A stretch of 64,000 bases of DNA. Source: Planctomycetota bacterium (GTDB lineage: Bacteria > Planctomycetota > UBA1135). The first letter of the stretch is position 1; each line of letters begins with the position of its first letter. The translations under genes and the position numbers were made by a program. Shown piece after piece: positions 18,207 to 27,421 of the stretch. The notes under the pieces are model-generated. The model worked only from the letters and a program-made list of their open reading frames with translations. It was not told where the DNA came from and made no database searches. The stretch covers positions 1-64,000 of the forward strand of contig PAHY01000060.1 of the NCBI GenBank assembly GCA_002705055.1, read 5' to 3'.

Positions 18207-18506
18207 GTGACTCGTGTCCGCGTGCTGCCTGCCGATCTCGCCGCCGAGGGCGAGGGCGATTCTCTGCTGGAAATCTGCACGGATGGCGGCCTGCCGGTTC
18301 CGTTCGGCTGCACCGTGGGCAAGTGTGGTGTGTGCCGGATTGAGCTGATCGAGGGCGAACTGCAGGAGCCCAGCCGCTTTGAGCAGGCGGTCCTGGATGG
18401 CTTTGGCTGCGAGTCGGGGGTCCGTCTGGCCTGCCAGGCGCGCACCGCGGGCGATGTCACGATTCAGCCCCTGGGAGGGGCGCGACGCAATCCTTCATCC
18501 ACATGA
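18207..18506 (+). CDS. [2Fe-2S] ferredoxin, plant/adrenodoxin fold
   Basis: 99 residues. The cluster ligands fit Cys35, Cys40, Cys43 (FGCTVGKCGVC) and Cys76 (RLACQA), the CxxxxCxxC...C spacing of plant-type ferredoxins. The GTG start gives MTRVRVLPADL, the expected first strand. It transfers electrons in the cytosol; no partner oxidoreductase is adjacent. The stop TGA overlaps the ATG of the next gene (ATGA), which indicates translational coupling to elbB. Confidence 0.9.
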   Translation: MTRVRVLPADLAAEGEGDSLLEICTDGGLPVPFGCTVGKCGVCRIELIEGELQEPSRFEQAVLDGFGCESGVRLACQARTAGDVTIQPLGGARRNPSST

Positions 18507-19180
18507 CCCGAGTCGGAGTTTGTCTTGCCGGTTGCGGCTTTCTGGACGGCGCGGAGATCCGCGAGTCCGTTCTGACCCTGCTGTCGCTGAGCCGGGCAGG
18601 CGCGGAAGCAGTCTGCTTCGCGCCGGATCGCGAGCAGCTGCACGTGGTGGACCATCTGCGCGGCGAGCCGGTCGAGGGCGAAGCGCGCAACGTCCTGGTC
18701 GAGTCGGCGCGGATCGCGCGGGGCGAGATCGTCGCGCTGGATGATTTCGATCTGAGTTCCGTCGACGCGCTGGTCTTTCCGGGCGGCTTTGGCGTGGCCA
18801 AGAATCTCTGCGACTTCGCGCTCCGCGGTGCCGAGTGTGAGGTGCTCCCCGAAGTGCAGGAGCTGATCCGGGCGGCCCGCGCGGCCGAGCTGCCGATGGG
18901 CTTCGTCTGCATCGCGCCGGCGCTGGCGGCTGCGGCGTTGCGTGGCAGCGGCGACTCGCTGGAGCTGACCATCGGCCACGATGCCGGCGCTGCGGAAGCG
19001 CTGACTGCGATGGGCGCGCGCCACCACGACCGCGCCGCCAACGAGGCGCAGGTCGATGCCGCGCACAGGGTGGTCTCCACTCCGGCCTACATGCTGGAGG
19101 CGCCGCTCCACGAGATCGCGGCCGGCATCGACGCGATGATTCAGGAACTGCTCGCTCTGGTACCCCGGCATGTCGCCTAG
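18503..19180 (+). CDS. elbB: ElbB/ES1-type DJ-1/PfpI superfamily protein
   Basis: 225 residues. The N-terminus MTRVGVCLAGCGFLDGAEIRES and the nucleophile-elbow region FVCIAPALAA (Cys136) are those of the ElbB (isoprenoid biosynthesis glyoxalase-like) group. FPGGFGVAKNLCDFA and TIGHD are further hallmarks. E. coli ElbB has glyoxalase activity in vitro; the physiological substrate is uncertain. The gene overlaps the ferredoxin by 4 bases and the aminopeptidase by 11 bases. Confidence 0.88.
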   Translation: MTRVGVCLAGCGFLDGAEIRESVLTLLSLSRAGAEAVCFAPDREQLHVVDHLRGEPVEGEARNVLVESARIARGEIVALDDFDLSSVDALVFPGGFGVAKNLCDFALRGAECEVLPEVQELIRAARAAELPMGFVCIAPALAAAALRGSGDSLELTIGHDAGAAEALTAMGARHHDRAANEAQVDAAHRVVSTPAYMLEAPLHEIAAGIDAMIQELLALVPRHVA

Positions 19181-20774
19181 TCTCCGCCCCTTCTTCCTTG
19201 CCTCGCTGCTTGCGGCATGCCTGCTTTTCACTGCGGTGGGGGCGGCTGCCCAGACCAAGCCGCATGAAGGGCTGCCGCAACAGGACTTCCTCAGCTACGC
19301 GATCCAGCTCGCGCTGGACCCCGGCGAGCCCGGTCTGACCGGGCACTGTGATTACGAAGTGCAGGCGGCCGGAGTGGAGCTGCAGCAGATCGTGCTGCAT
19401 GCGCAGACCGGCCCCGACTACCAGGTGCGCTTCGTCGATGCTCAGGGGCAGGCCCTTGAGGCCGCGCACGACGGCGTTGCCTGGATCGTGCAGCTGGGCG
19501 TACCGCTTGCCGCGGGCGAGACCTTTCGCTTTCGCGCGGAGCTGGCCGGGATGCCCGTCGATGGCATGTACTGGACCGAGTCGCGATACGGCGAACCCTT
19601 CGTCTATACCGACCATTTCCCGGAGCGCGCGCGCGGCTGGCTGCCCTGCGAGGATCACCCTTCCGACCGCGCGAGCTTTTCGATCACGATCGATGTCCCC
19701 TCGGCGCGCGAGCAGGTGGCCTGCACCGGGCGGCTGCAGAGCGTCGAAACCGATCAGGGCGTGCGCTGGACGGCGCGCACCCGTTCGGACATTTCCAGCT
19801 ACATGCTGGCGATCGCGGTCGGCCCCTACGCGCGCGTCACCGAAGAGGGCGATCCGCGCCTCGAGCCGCACTACGTCTACCGCAAAGACACCGCCAAGTC
19901 GCGGCGCGCGCTGAAGTGGCACGCCAGCTGGATCGCAATCCTGGAAGAGACCTTCGGGCCCTACGCCTACGGCAAGTACACGACGGTGCAGGTGCCGACG
20001 CGCTGGGGTGGCATGGAGAACCCCGGGAACGTCTGGCTGGCCGAGTCGATCTTCGATGGCCGCGACCGTGGGGTCGGCACGCTGGCACACGAGCTGGCGC
20101 ATATGTGGTTCGGCGACGCGGTCGGATACGCCACCTGGGAAGATGCCTGGCTGTCGGAGGGCTTCGCTTCCTACTTCGGCCCGTGGCTGCACGCCCGCGA
20201 AGGAGGCGGCCCATCGCTACGCGGCGCAATGCAGAACACGCGCCATCGCTGGCTGCGATCGCAGGCCGGTCGCAGCCGCCCGATCCGCTGGCGCGAGTAT
20301 CAGGATCCGAACGACTTCTTCTCGAGCAGCGCGGTCAACACCTACTCGAAGGCGGCCTTTGTGCTGCACATGCTGCGGCACGAACTGGGCGACGATGCCT
20401 TCTTCTCGGGGCTGAAGGCCTATTTCACCCAGCATTCCGGGCAGGCGATCCGGACCGAAGCGCTGCGCGACGCCCTCGAGAAGGCGACCGGCCGCGAACT
20501 GAACTGGTTCTTCGATCAGTGGATCGATCGTCCTGATTGCCCGCACCTCACTTTTGAGTGGGGCGAGGAAGAGCTGGTCATCACCCAGACGCAAGAGGCC
20601 GAGCCCTTCCGCTTCCGCCTGCCGCTGCGCTGGGTCGACGCGCAGGGCGAGCAGATCGACTTCGTGGTGACCGTGACGGAACGGGTCACGCGGGTGCCGA
20701 TCGCAGGCGGCCCCATTCGCACGCCGGCGGTCGACCCCGAGGTCACGCTGCTCTATCGCCGCAGCGAAAGTTGA
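19170..20774 (+). CDS. Exported M1-family metallo-aminopeptidase
   Basis: 534 residues. A signal peptide (about 1-27, ends AAAQ) precedes an N-terminal beta domain. The gluzincin core contains GGMEN (substrate N-terminus binding), zinc site His307-Glu308-x2-His311 (HELAHMWFG) and third ligand Glu330 in LSEGFASY. A C-terminal segment about 60 residues long replaces the large helical domain of full-length family members, so this is a short M1 enzyme. It probably trims peptides in the periplasm. The start overlaps the end of elbB, and I see no other start with a signal peptide. Confidence 0.9.
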   Translation: MSPSLRPFFLASLLAACLLFTAVGAAAQTKPHEGLPQQDFLSYAIQLALDPGEPGLTGHCDYEVQAAGVELQQIVLHAQTGPDYQVRFVDAQGQALEAAHDGVAWIVQLGVPLAAGETFRFRAELAGMPVDGMYWTESRYGEPFVYTDHFPERARGWLPCEDHPSDRASFSITIDVPSAREQVACTGRLQSVETDQGVRWTARTRSDISSYMLAIAVGPYARVTEEGDPRLEPHYVYRKDTAKSRRALKWHASWIAILEETFGPYAYGKYTTVQVPTRWGGMENPGNVWLAESIFDGRDRGVGTLAHELAHMWFGDAVGYATWEDAWLSEGFASYFGPWLHAREGGGPSLRGAMQNTRHRWLRSQAGRSRPIRWREYQDPNDFFSSSAVNTYSKAAFVLHMLRHELGDDAFFSGLKAYFTQHSGQAIRTEALRDALEKATGRELNWFFDQWIDRPDCPHLTFEWGEEELVITQTQEAEPFRFRLPLRWVDAQGEQIDFVVTVTERVTRVPIAGGPIRTPAVDPEVTLLYRRSES

Positions 20775-20949
20775 GATTCTCACGTAAAGCGAATCGGTAG
20801 TTTCCCCTGTCAGGGCAGGGTCAGAGGGCTTGCTCGCCGGGGCGGCGCCGCGGCGCGCTCAGGGGCGCTTCGGAATCGGTCGAAGGGAGGACACGCCGAC
20901 CCCCGCGTGGGGGCCCTCCATATCTGGCGTGTACCCCACACCCATACCG

Positions 20950-23283
20950 ATGAAGCTCCGTACTTTCCTTCTGTTCTCGGGAGCCTGCACCCTGGTCGCT
21001 TGTGGCGGCGGGGGCAGCGGCTCCAGTTCCGCCTCCGTGGAGGGGCTCAGCCTGCCCAGCGATCTTGAGGTTGTCTCGGTCGATGAGGGCACAGCCAGCT
21101 CGCCCGGCGTGGGCGGCGACGGCGTGGTCGACACCTTCGATGACGGCGCCGACTATTTCCAGGATCAGTCCCGGGCGCATGTCTGGGACCGCTCGCTCGA
21201 GCCGCTGCAGATGATCAGTCAGATCCTCGGCATGATCGAGCAGACCCGCGCGGAAGAGTTCGTCAACGAAGGCGCCTATCTGGCGCTGGTCGACGAGAGC
21301 AAGGAGAGCGTGGGGGAAGGCAGCTCCTCGCCCGGTTCCGAGGGACAGTCTTCGGCCGGCAACGCCACCGAGCTCAACCCGTGGACGGTGCTGTCGACGC
21401 GCAAGAACGCGAAGAAGCCGCAGATCACCCGCGTCTGGGTGCCGCAGCTTGAGGACGGCCAGGCAGCCGGCGGCGGTGCGGGCGGTGGCCCGGGCGGCGC
21501 AAGCGAGCCGACGATCTTCGCCAAGGCGGAGGTCCGCGAGGGCGCGACGGCGCTCAACCCCTACGGCTCCTTTGATCTGAACTACGCGATGAAGGCCTCG
21601 ACCGAGCGCTCGTCGCAGACCATGGAGCGCGGCATTCTGCGTTCGGTGGACACCGTGCCGGGCTACCGCGGCTTCGGTCACTCGCAGGCATCGAGCATGG
21701 AAGACCGCAGCAGCCGCGTGGAAGTGCGGGTCTCGGACGATGAAAGCTCGGGCCTGGGTCGGGTGATCGTGACCGAGCCGGATTGGGCCGGCGGGCACCC
21801 CGAGAATACGGTCACGACCGAGTTCCACATCGCCTACGACGCCGATCACTTCGTGCGCCGCGTCGATGGCGGCGCGCACGAGACCTTCGAGCGCGATGAG
21901 TACGACATCAACACCTGGCAGTACGCGCTCTATCACGCGGCCGGGCCGAACGCCGGCGATCGCGTCGGTCTGACCGGCGGCTTCCCGCTGCAGAAGAACG
22001 GCTACCACGGCTGGGCTGACTACTGGGGCATCTGGACCGAGCCGGGCATGGACCTCGAAGACGGCGACACCGTAATCGGTTTCCATCCGACGGAAGGCGA
22101 GCAGAACTACACCGCCATCGTCGCCCCGGGGCGTCTGATGCGCGTCGCGCGCCAGGCCATCGAGCTGGCGGACATGGACCTGGTGACCTTCCAGTACTGG
22201 ACCTGGGACGAGATCCTGCAGGTCAGCACGATGAACATGGTCGAGTACCGCCACGACGCTGGCCCGGGCTACGGCACCTTCTGGATCATCGCGACCTTCG
22301 ACGAGGAAGGCGGCGAGTGGAGTGGCCTGGGAGATCCGGGCGACGACGTGCAGCTCAACCTCAACATGGGCGAGTGGATCTCGTTCTGGTCCGAGTCGCT
22401 GGGCGGCAACGTCGACTACATCTACGGCGACACCGAGATGAGCGTCAAGAAGCACAGCTTCGTGAGCGGCGAGGATCTGTTTGAAGGTGGCAACTCGCTG
22501 ACCCTTTACGGCGTGGTCGAGTGCCTGAAGGCCGGGATCACCGAGCAGCAGGCTAACACCGGCGACATCTTCCTCAACGACGGCAACCCCGGAGATCTGA
22601 ACGACCCGTACACCTACGTGTTCCAGAAGTCCGACCGTGCGCTCTACTACGACGACGGCGTGGCCCTGGGGCGCGTCGGGCTGGTGGAAGGCGCCGAGCC
22701 AAGCGGCGGCTTCTACGACTGGGGCATGATGAGCGGTCCGCTGGTGACCGACGCCGCCGCCCTCGCGCTGCTGAGCATCCCCTGGGATGTCTGGCATCTC
22801 GACGAGTACTACATGTACGAGACCGGCCACAACGAATGGAACCAGTACCGCGCGCTGGAGCGCCAGGGCGTTCCGGTCACCTTCGATCCGCCGATCTCCT
22901 TCCTCTACACCCACGAGACCGCGAACGACGCCAATGAGTCGGCAGACCACGACGGCGAGACCGTTCTGCTGCAGTACGGCGGCTTCGGCAACCTGTGGGG
23001 GATCCCGTACGTCGAGGACGAGAGCACCGGACGCTGGTATCCGAAGTTCTCGATCGCCAGCGGCACCGTGGTCGGTCCGGACGGCGAGTACGTGATCAAG
23101 GCAATCGAATCCGAGCTCTTCCTGCGCAGCGCCGCCGGGGCACCGTCCCAGGCACTGCTGGATGCGCTCGATCTCGCGGGCAGCCTCACTCCTCCCTCGA
23201 TGAGCGAGTGGAAGAACCCCGCGGACATGTCGAAGCCCACCGTGACGGACGCCCCGCGCGTCGTGGCGGGCGAGATCCAGTGA
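20950..23283 (+). CDS. Large predicted lipoprotein of unknown function
   Basis: 777 residues. The ATG at 20950 gives a lipoprotein signal with lipobox LVAC followed by GGGGSGSSS, a flexible linker. The frame is open 40 codons further up, but that part lacks a signal. The mature protein is acidic and Trp/Tyr/Gly-rich, with motifs such as GYHGWADYWGIW and SIPWDVWHLDEYYMYETG. No domain I recognise. A low-complexity Gly segment occurs near residue 175. Alternating strands suggest a beta-rich extracellular protein. It is followed by a strong terminator. The 175 bases before it hold no gene or clear promoter. Confidence 0.7.
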   Translation: MKLRTFLLFSGACTLVACGGGGSGSSSASVEGLSLPSDLEVVSVDEGTASSPGVGGDGVVDTFDDGADYFQDQSRAHVWDRSLEPLQMISQILGMIEQTRAEEFVNEGAYLALVDESKESVGEGSSSPGSEGQSSAGNATELNPWTVLSTRKNAKKPQITRVWVPQLEDGQAAGGGAGGGPGGASEPTIFAKAEVREGATALNPYGSFDLNYAMKASTERSSQTMERGILRSVDTVPGYRGFGHSQASSMEDRSSRVEVRVSDDESSGLGRVIVTEPDWAGGHPENTVTTEFHIAYDADHFVRRVDGGAHETFERDEYDINTWQYALYHAAGPNAGDRVGLTGGFPLQKNGYHGWADYWGIWTEPGMDLEDGDTVIGFHPTEGEQNYTAIVAPGRLMRVARQAIELADMDLVTFQYWTWDEILQVSTMNMVEYRHDAGPGYGTFWIIATFDEEGGEWSGLGDPGDDVQLNLNMGEWISFWSESLGGNVDYIYGDTEMSVKKHSFVSGEDLFEGGNSLTLYGVVECLKAGITEQQANTGDIFLNDGNPGDLNDPYTYVFQKSDRALYYDDGVALGRVGLVEGAEPSGGFYDWGMMSGPLVTDAAALALLSIPWDVWHLDEYYMYETGHNEWNQYRALERQGVPVTFDPPISFLYTHETANDANESADHDGETVLLQYGGFGNLWGIPYVEDESTGRWYPKFSIASGTVVGPDGEYVIKAIESELFLRSAAGAPSQALLDALDLAGSLTPPSMSEWKNPADMSKPTVTDAPRVVAGEIQ

Positions 23284-23303
23284 TCCCAGAGATTCAGGGT
23301 GAT

Positions 23304-23334
23304 GCGTCGGCGGCTTGGGCCGCCGGCGCTTTTT
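23304..23334 (+). terminator. Rho-independent terminator after the lipoprotein gene
   Basis: An 11-bp stem (23304-23314 with 23319-23329, one G-T pair) with loop TTGG, then TTTTTCTTC. It begins 21 bases after the stop at 23283. Confidence 0.85.
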
Positions 23335-23439
23335 CTTCGGAATCTCCAGGCCGACCGGATGGATTCGTGGAACGCTCGTGGGGCTCGCGAGTTGGGACTG
23401 CGACGGCCTATACTTCGCGCCGAGCCCGTTGAGACCCTC

Positions 23440-25341
23440 ATGAGCTTGCTCCTGCCCGCCCTCCTCCTCTCCGCTGCCCTGTCCCCGCAACAGGATGCCG
23501 CCGAGTACTCCTTGGCCGATGTCATGGACCGGATCCAGAACCTCAGCTTTCTGGCCGAGGCTCCCGGCGAGGGCGAGGCCTCACTGCGCTTCTCCGCGGC
23601 CGGCAGCGCCGGGCCGGAGCTGAGCGAAACGGAGATCGAGCTGTTTCAGACCGAAGGGCCGGGCGTGCTGGGGCGGCTGACCATGGTCAATCCGGCAGGG
23701 GAGCTGAATTTCTACTTCGACGGCGCGGAGGAGCCGGGCATCTCGATGCCGGCGCGGCAGTTTTTCTCGCTGCGGGGTCCCTTTGTCTCGCCGCTGGTGC
23801 TGATCAACGGCCCGCGCGGCGTGCTGCGCGCGCCCATTCCCTTCTCCTCGAGTCTGCGGGTCACGACCACCCAGGCTTCGCCGCGCTTTGAGGCCGGCGT
23901 GCACAAGCTCGCGGATGAGGTCAGCCTGGCCTCGGGCTCGACTCAGGACCTGGAAGAGCAGTCGCCGACCATCGACCGTCTGGCCCGAGCGATTGCCAGC
24001 GCCGTGCCCTCCGAACGGTGGCGCACCACCTTCGGCACCGGCGGCTGCGACCGCGCCTTCCCCTTTGAGTACACGATCAACGGCAACGGCATCGTGCAGT
24101 GGTTCACGATCGAGTTCATCGGCGCGGACCGCATCTCCGAGGCCGAGCTGGCGGACTATCTGCGCTCGATGAAGATCGAGTTCTACGAGCGGGCGCGCAG
24201 CAAGGGCAACGAGACGCTGCTGGCATCGGTTCCATTCGGCGACTTCTTTGGCACGGCCCCCGACGCCGCCAACTGGCGCGCGGACGTGTTCGCGGTCGAC
24301 AGCAGCGCGCAGCGTTTCACCTGCCGGCTGCCGATTCCCTACGTCGATGGGTTTGCGATGCGCCTGAAGAGCGTGCGCAAGATGGAGAAGCGGGTCATGC
24401 TCAAGCTGACCATCGCGTTCGAGCAGATGCTCGAGCCGCCGGCCTGGCGCCTGCGCGCCGGTTTCTTCCAGCATCGCGGGCTCGAGGCCTCGCGCACCGC
24501 GCCGATTGATCTCGCCAAGATCACCGGCCCGGGGCGTCTGGTGGGTCTGGCGCTGACGGGCCTCTACGACGGCCAGGGCGCCTGGGATGAGGGCGCGCTG
24601 ACGGTGACCGCGGATGGCGCCGCGCAGACCGCGGGCGGCTTCTCGATGCTCGAGACCATGGATCGGACCACGCGTCGCGACGGCCCCGCGTCCTTCGGCT
24701 ACACCAGCCGCAACCGCTTCTGGGTGCACGACTCGATTCTGTTCGACGATGAACTGCAGCTCAGCCTCGCGCTGGGCGAGCAGGAGAACGCCAAGCTCTC
24801 GCTTGAAGGCATGGTCTACTGGTATGCGCCAGCCGAGTCGGTTTCGCCGCTTCCGCTGCCGGAAGATGAAACGCAGCTGCGCCCGCTGCCGCTGCCCGAG
24901 CGCGACTTCGAGCTGGAGGCCGGCACCGTCGAGGCGGAGGACATGCGCCTCGATCGCAGGGTCGGGGGTGGCGAGATCGCAATCGTCGACAAGGAGGCCT
25001 TCCCCGGGGTCCAGCTCAAGGCCTGGCAGTGGAAGGGCTTCGGTGCCGGCGAGTTCGTACGCCTGGGAGTCGACGTGCGCGGTGGCACCGAGTGGACCCT
25101 GGCCGGGCGCTTCTGGTGCTACCCCGGTGGCCCCACGCTGCAAGCCTCGCTTTCCGGCCGCGCGCTCGGAACTGGCGAAATCAGCTTGGATGCCGAGGAG
25201 GAGGGGTGGAAACTGATGGAGTTCGGCCCGATGAACCTCGTCCCGCGCGAGCACATTCTGCTGCTCGGGACTAAGGAAGTGGGCGAAGGAGAAGGTCCGG
25301 GCATCGTGTTCGACTACCTCCTCCTGCGACCCAAGAAGTGA
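23440..25341 (+). CDS. Exported DUF2961 (GH172-like) protein
   Basis: 633 residues with a short signal peptide (MSLLLPALLLSAALSPQQ). FSLRGPFVSP, VLRAPIPFSSSLRV and later ITGPGRLVGLALTG follow the order of DUF2961 proteins, a jelly-roll family that includes GH172 difructose-anhydride and alpha-fructofuranosidase-type enzymes. The acidic catalytic positions and the usual GTGTEDYF motif are not clear; GTGGCDRAF near 206 may be a degenerate piece, so activity is uncertain. The C-terminal 150 residues (ELEAGTVEAEDM onward) look like a carbohydrate-binding-type beta domain. A TATACT at 23409-23414 could be the -10. The stop overlaps the next start (GTGA). Confidence 0.6.
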   Translation: MSLLLPALLLSAALSPQQDAAEYSLADVMDRIQNLSFLAEAPGEGEASLRFSAAGSAGPELSETEIELFQTEGPGVLGRLTMVNPAGELNFYFDGAEEPGISMPARQFFSLRGPFVSPLVLINGPRGVLRAPIPFSSSLRVTTTQASPRFEAGVHKLADEVSLASGSTQDLEEQSPTIDRLARAIASAVPSERWRTTFGTGGCDRAFPFEYTINGNGIVQWFTIEFIGADRISEAELADYLRSMKIEFYERARSKGNETLLASVPFGDFFGTAPDAANWRADVFAVDSSAQRFTCRLPIPYVDGFAMRLKSVRKMEKRVMLKLTIAFEQMLEPPAWRLRAGFFQHRGLEASRTAPIDLAKITGPGRLVGLALTGLYDGQGAWDEGALTVTADGAAQTAGGFSMLETMDRTTRRDGPASFGYTSRNRFWVHDSILFDDELQLSLALGEQENAKLSLEGMVYWYAPAESVSPLPLPEDETQLRPLPLPERDFELEAGTVEAEDMRLDRRVGGGEIAIVDKEAFPGVQLKAWQWKGFGAGEFVRLGVDVRGGTEWTLAGRFWCYPGGPTLQASLSGRALGTGEISLDAEEEGWKLMEFGPMNLVPREHILLLGTKEVGEGEGPGIVFDYLLLRPKK

Positions 25342-26843
25342 GCTCCCCGCTGCCGCCTGCCCTTTCGCGCCTGATCGAGGCGTATCGTTCGGTTCACGAT
25401 CTGCAGGCGGCCGCGGCCGTCCTCTCCTGGGATCAGGAGACGATGATGCCCTCCCAGGGCCGCGAGGCGCGCGGGCAGCTGCTGGGCACGCTCGCGGGCC
25501 TGCGCCACGAGCATCTCGCCGGCGCTGCGTTCGCCGATGCGCTCGCGGCGGCCGAGGACGAAGCCGCCGAAGGCGAGGCCGCGCAGGCCCTGCTGCGCGA
25601 GGCGCGGCGCGAACATGATCGCGCGACTAAGATCCCGGGAGAACTCACCCGGGCCATGGCCGAAGCGACCTCGGAAGGCCTAGCCAGCTGGCAGCGCGCG
25701 CGCGCCGCGGATGACTTCGCGATCTTCCGTGACTCGCTCGCCCGGATCATCGATCTGGTGGGGCAGAAGGCGGACGCGCTCGCCGAAGGCCGTCCCCGCT
25801 ACGACGCCTTGCTCGACCTCTACGAGCAGGGTTCCACGGAAGCCCAGCTGGCGCCGCTGTTCGACGGACTGCGCGCGGAGCTCGCGCCGATGGTGCAGGC
25901 GGCCGCCGACTGCGGCGTCGAGGTCGATGAGGCGCCGGCCCAAGGGCAGTTCGCGCCCGAGGCTCAATACGCGCTGGGGCGCGAGACGGCGGCAGCGATC
26001 GGCTTCGATTTCGAGGCGGGACGCCTCGACCAGGCGGCGCATCCGTTCTGCACCGGCTTCGCGGTCGGCGACGTGCGGCTGACCTGGCGCTACCAGGAGG
26101 ACGACTTCCGCCCGGCCCTGTTCGGCATCCTGCACGAGATGGGGCACGGGCTCTATGAGCAGGGGCTGCCCGCGGCTTGGCAGAGCACGCCGATCGGGAC
26201 GGCGGTGGGCCTCGGCGTGCACGAGTCGCAGTCGCGACTCTGGGAGAACCTCGTCGGGCGCAGCCGCTCCTTCTGGGAATGGCTGCTGCCGCGCTTCCGC
26301 AAGGCCTTCCCGGAGCACCCGGCCTTCGAGGTGGATCACATCTACCCCGCGCTGCACACCATCCGGCCCAGCCTGATCCGCGTCGAGGCCGACGAGGCGA
26401 CCTACAACCTGCACGTGGCCGCGCGCTTCGAGCTCGAGCGTCGGCTGCTTGCCGGCAAGCTCATGGTCGATGATCTTCCCGAGGCCTGGGATGCCAGCTA
26501 CAAGGAACTGCTGGGGGTGCGCGCGCCCTCGGCCGCGGATGGCGTGCTGCAGGACATCCACTGGTCGATGGGAGCCTTCGGCTACTTCCCGACCTACACC
26601 CTCGGCAATCTGATCGCGGCGCAGCTGTTCGACGCGGCGCGCGCCGAGCTCGGGGATCTGGATGCGGCCTTCGCGCGCGGCGAGTTCGGGCCGCTGCTTG
26701 ACTGGATGCGCCGGCACATTCACCAGCACGGCAATCTGCGCAGCGCGGATCAGCTGGTCCAGGACGCGACCGGCGCGCCGCTCTCACCGGACGCCTTCCT
26801 CGGCCAATTGCGCGCCTCCGCCGCGGCCGTCTACGGAATCTGA
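25338..26843 (+). CDS. M32 carboxypeptidase (carboxypeptidase Taq family)
   Basis: 501 residues, the usual length. The zinc motif His266-Glu-Met-Gly-His270 (ILHEMGHGLYEQG) and the downstream HESQSRLWEN with the third ligand Glu are typical. LSWDQETMMP near the N-terminus and IRPSLIRVEADEATYNLH are further family signatures. It is a cytosolic metallocarboxypeptidase that removes C-terminal residues from peptides. It starts at a GTG that overlaps the upstream TGA by 3 bases, so the two genes are probably co-translated. Confidence 0.93.
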   Translation: MSSPLPPALSRLIEAYRSVHDLQAAAAVLSWDQETMMPSQGREARGQLLGTLAGLRHEHLAGAAFADALAAAEDEAAEGEAAQALLREARREHDRATKIPGELTRAMAEATSEGLASWQRARAADDFAIFRDSLARIIDLVGQKADALAEGRPRYDALLDLYEQGSTEAQLAPLFDGLRAELAPMVQAAADCGVEVDEAPAQGQFAPEAQYALGRETAAAIGFDFEAGRLDQAAHPFCTGFAVGDVRLTWRYQEDDFRPALFGILHEMGHGLYEQGLPAAWQSTPIGTAVGLGVHESQSRLWENLVGRSRSFWEWLLPRFRKAFPEHPAFEVDHIYPALHTIRPSLIRVEADEATYNLHVAARFELERRLLAGKLMVDDLPEAWDASYKELLGVRAPSAADGVLQDIHWSMGAFGYFPTYTLGNLIAAQLFDAARAELGDLDAAFARGEFGPLLDWMRRHIHQHGNLRSADQLVQDATGAPLSPDAFLGQLRASAAAVYGI

Positions 26844-26961
26844 AACCGTTGTAGAGAAAGAACTTCGGGCAATCCACAGCGCGTGCGCCCGGTCATGGTG
26901 TAGGGTTGATCGGGAGGGATCTCTCCTCCTTCACCTCCCCCAACCCGCTCTACGAAAACTC

Positions 26962-27378
26962 ATGAATCAACTGAAGGACCTGGTTGGTCGCCAGGAGCGC
27001 GTCGTCTTCGTCGATGACGCCGCCACCGTACGCGACGCTGCCAAGGCCATGGCCCAGGCCAATGTGGGCTGCACCGCCGTCATGGACGGACGGCGCTTGG
27101 TCGGTCTGTTCACCGAGCGCGACGTGCTCAAGCGCGTCCTGCTGCTCGACCTCAAGACAGACGACACTCTGGTGCGCGACGTCATGACGCGCGAAGTCGT
27201 CGTGGCGCAAGAGAACCAGTCGGTCCTGGATGCGCACCTGCTCATGAAGCGGCATCACATTCGACACCTGCCGGTGCTGGATGCCGCGGGCGATCTCACA
27301 GGCGTGCTCTCGATTCGTGACTTGCTCATCGATGAGATGGCCGATCTGCGGCGCTACATCGCCATGACCGACTATTGA
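26962..27378 (+). CDS. Tandem CBS-domain protein
   Basis: 138 residues consisting of two CBS motifs: about 9-62 (ATVRDAAKAMAQANVGCTAVMD, LVGLFTERDVLKRVL) and 72-130 (VRDVMTREVV, HHIRHLPVLDAAGDLTGVLSIRDLL). CBS pairs bind adenine nucleotides and act as energy-state sensors. No effector domain is fused. I chose the ATG at 26962, which directly precedes the first CBS strand; the frame upstream runs into the previous gene. The 118-base gap before it contains no clear signal. Confidence 0.88.
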   Translation: MNQLKDLVGRQERVVFVDDAATVRDAAKAMAQANVGCTAVMDGRRLVGLFTERDVLKRVLLLDLKTDDTLVRDVMTREVVVAQENQSVLDAHLLMKRHHIRHLPVLDAAGDLTGVLSIRDLLIDEMADLRRYIAMTDY

Positions 27379-27407
27379 TCGGCCGCGGGCGGTTCGCGCC
27401 GCCCGGC

Positions 27408-27413
27408 TAGGAT
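27408..27413 (+). promoter_or_regulatory. -10-like TAGGAT, 8 bases before the CPBP protease
   Basis: TAGGAT, eight bases (CGGGTTGC), then the ATG at 27422; no Shine-Dalgarno. Confidence 0.4.
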
Positions 27414-27421
27414 CGGGTTGC

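Noticed and set aside
20821-23490. 889-codon minus-strand frame opposite the lipoprotein gene
   Set aside because: No signal, motif or domain; the plus strand has a lipoprotein signal, a plausible start and a terminator right after its stop.
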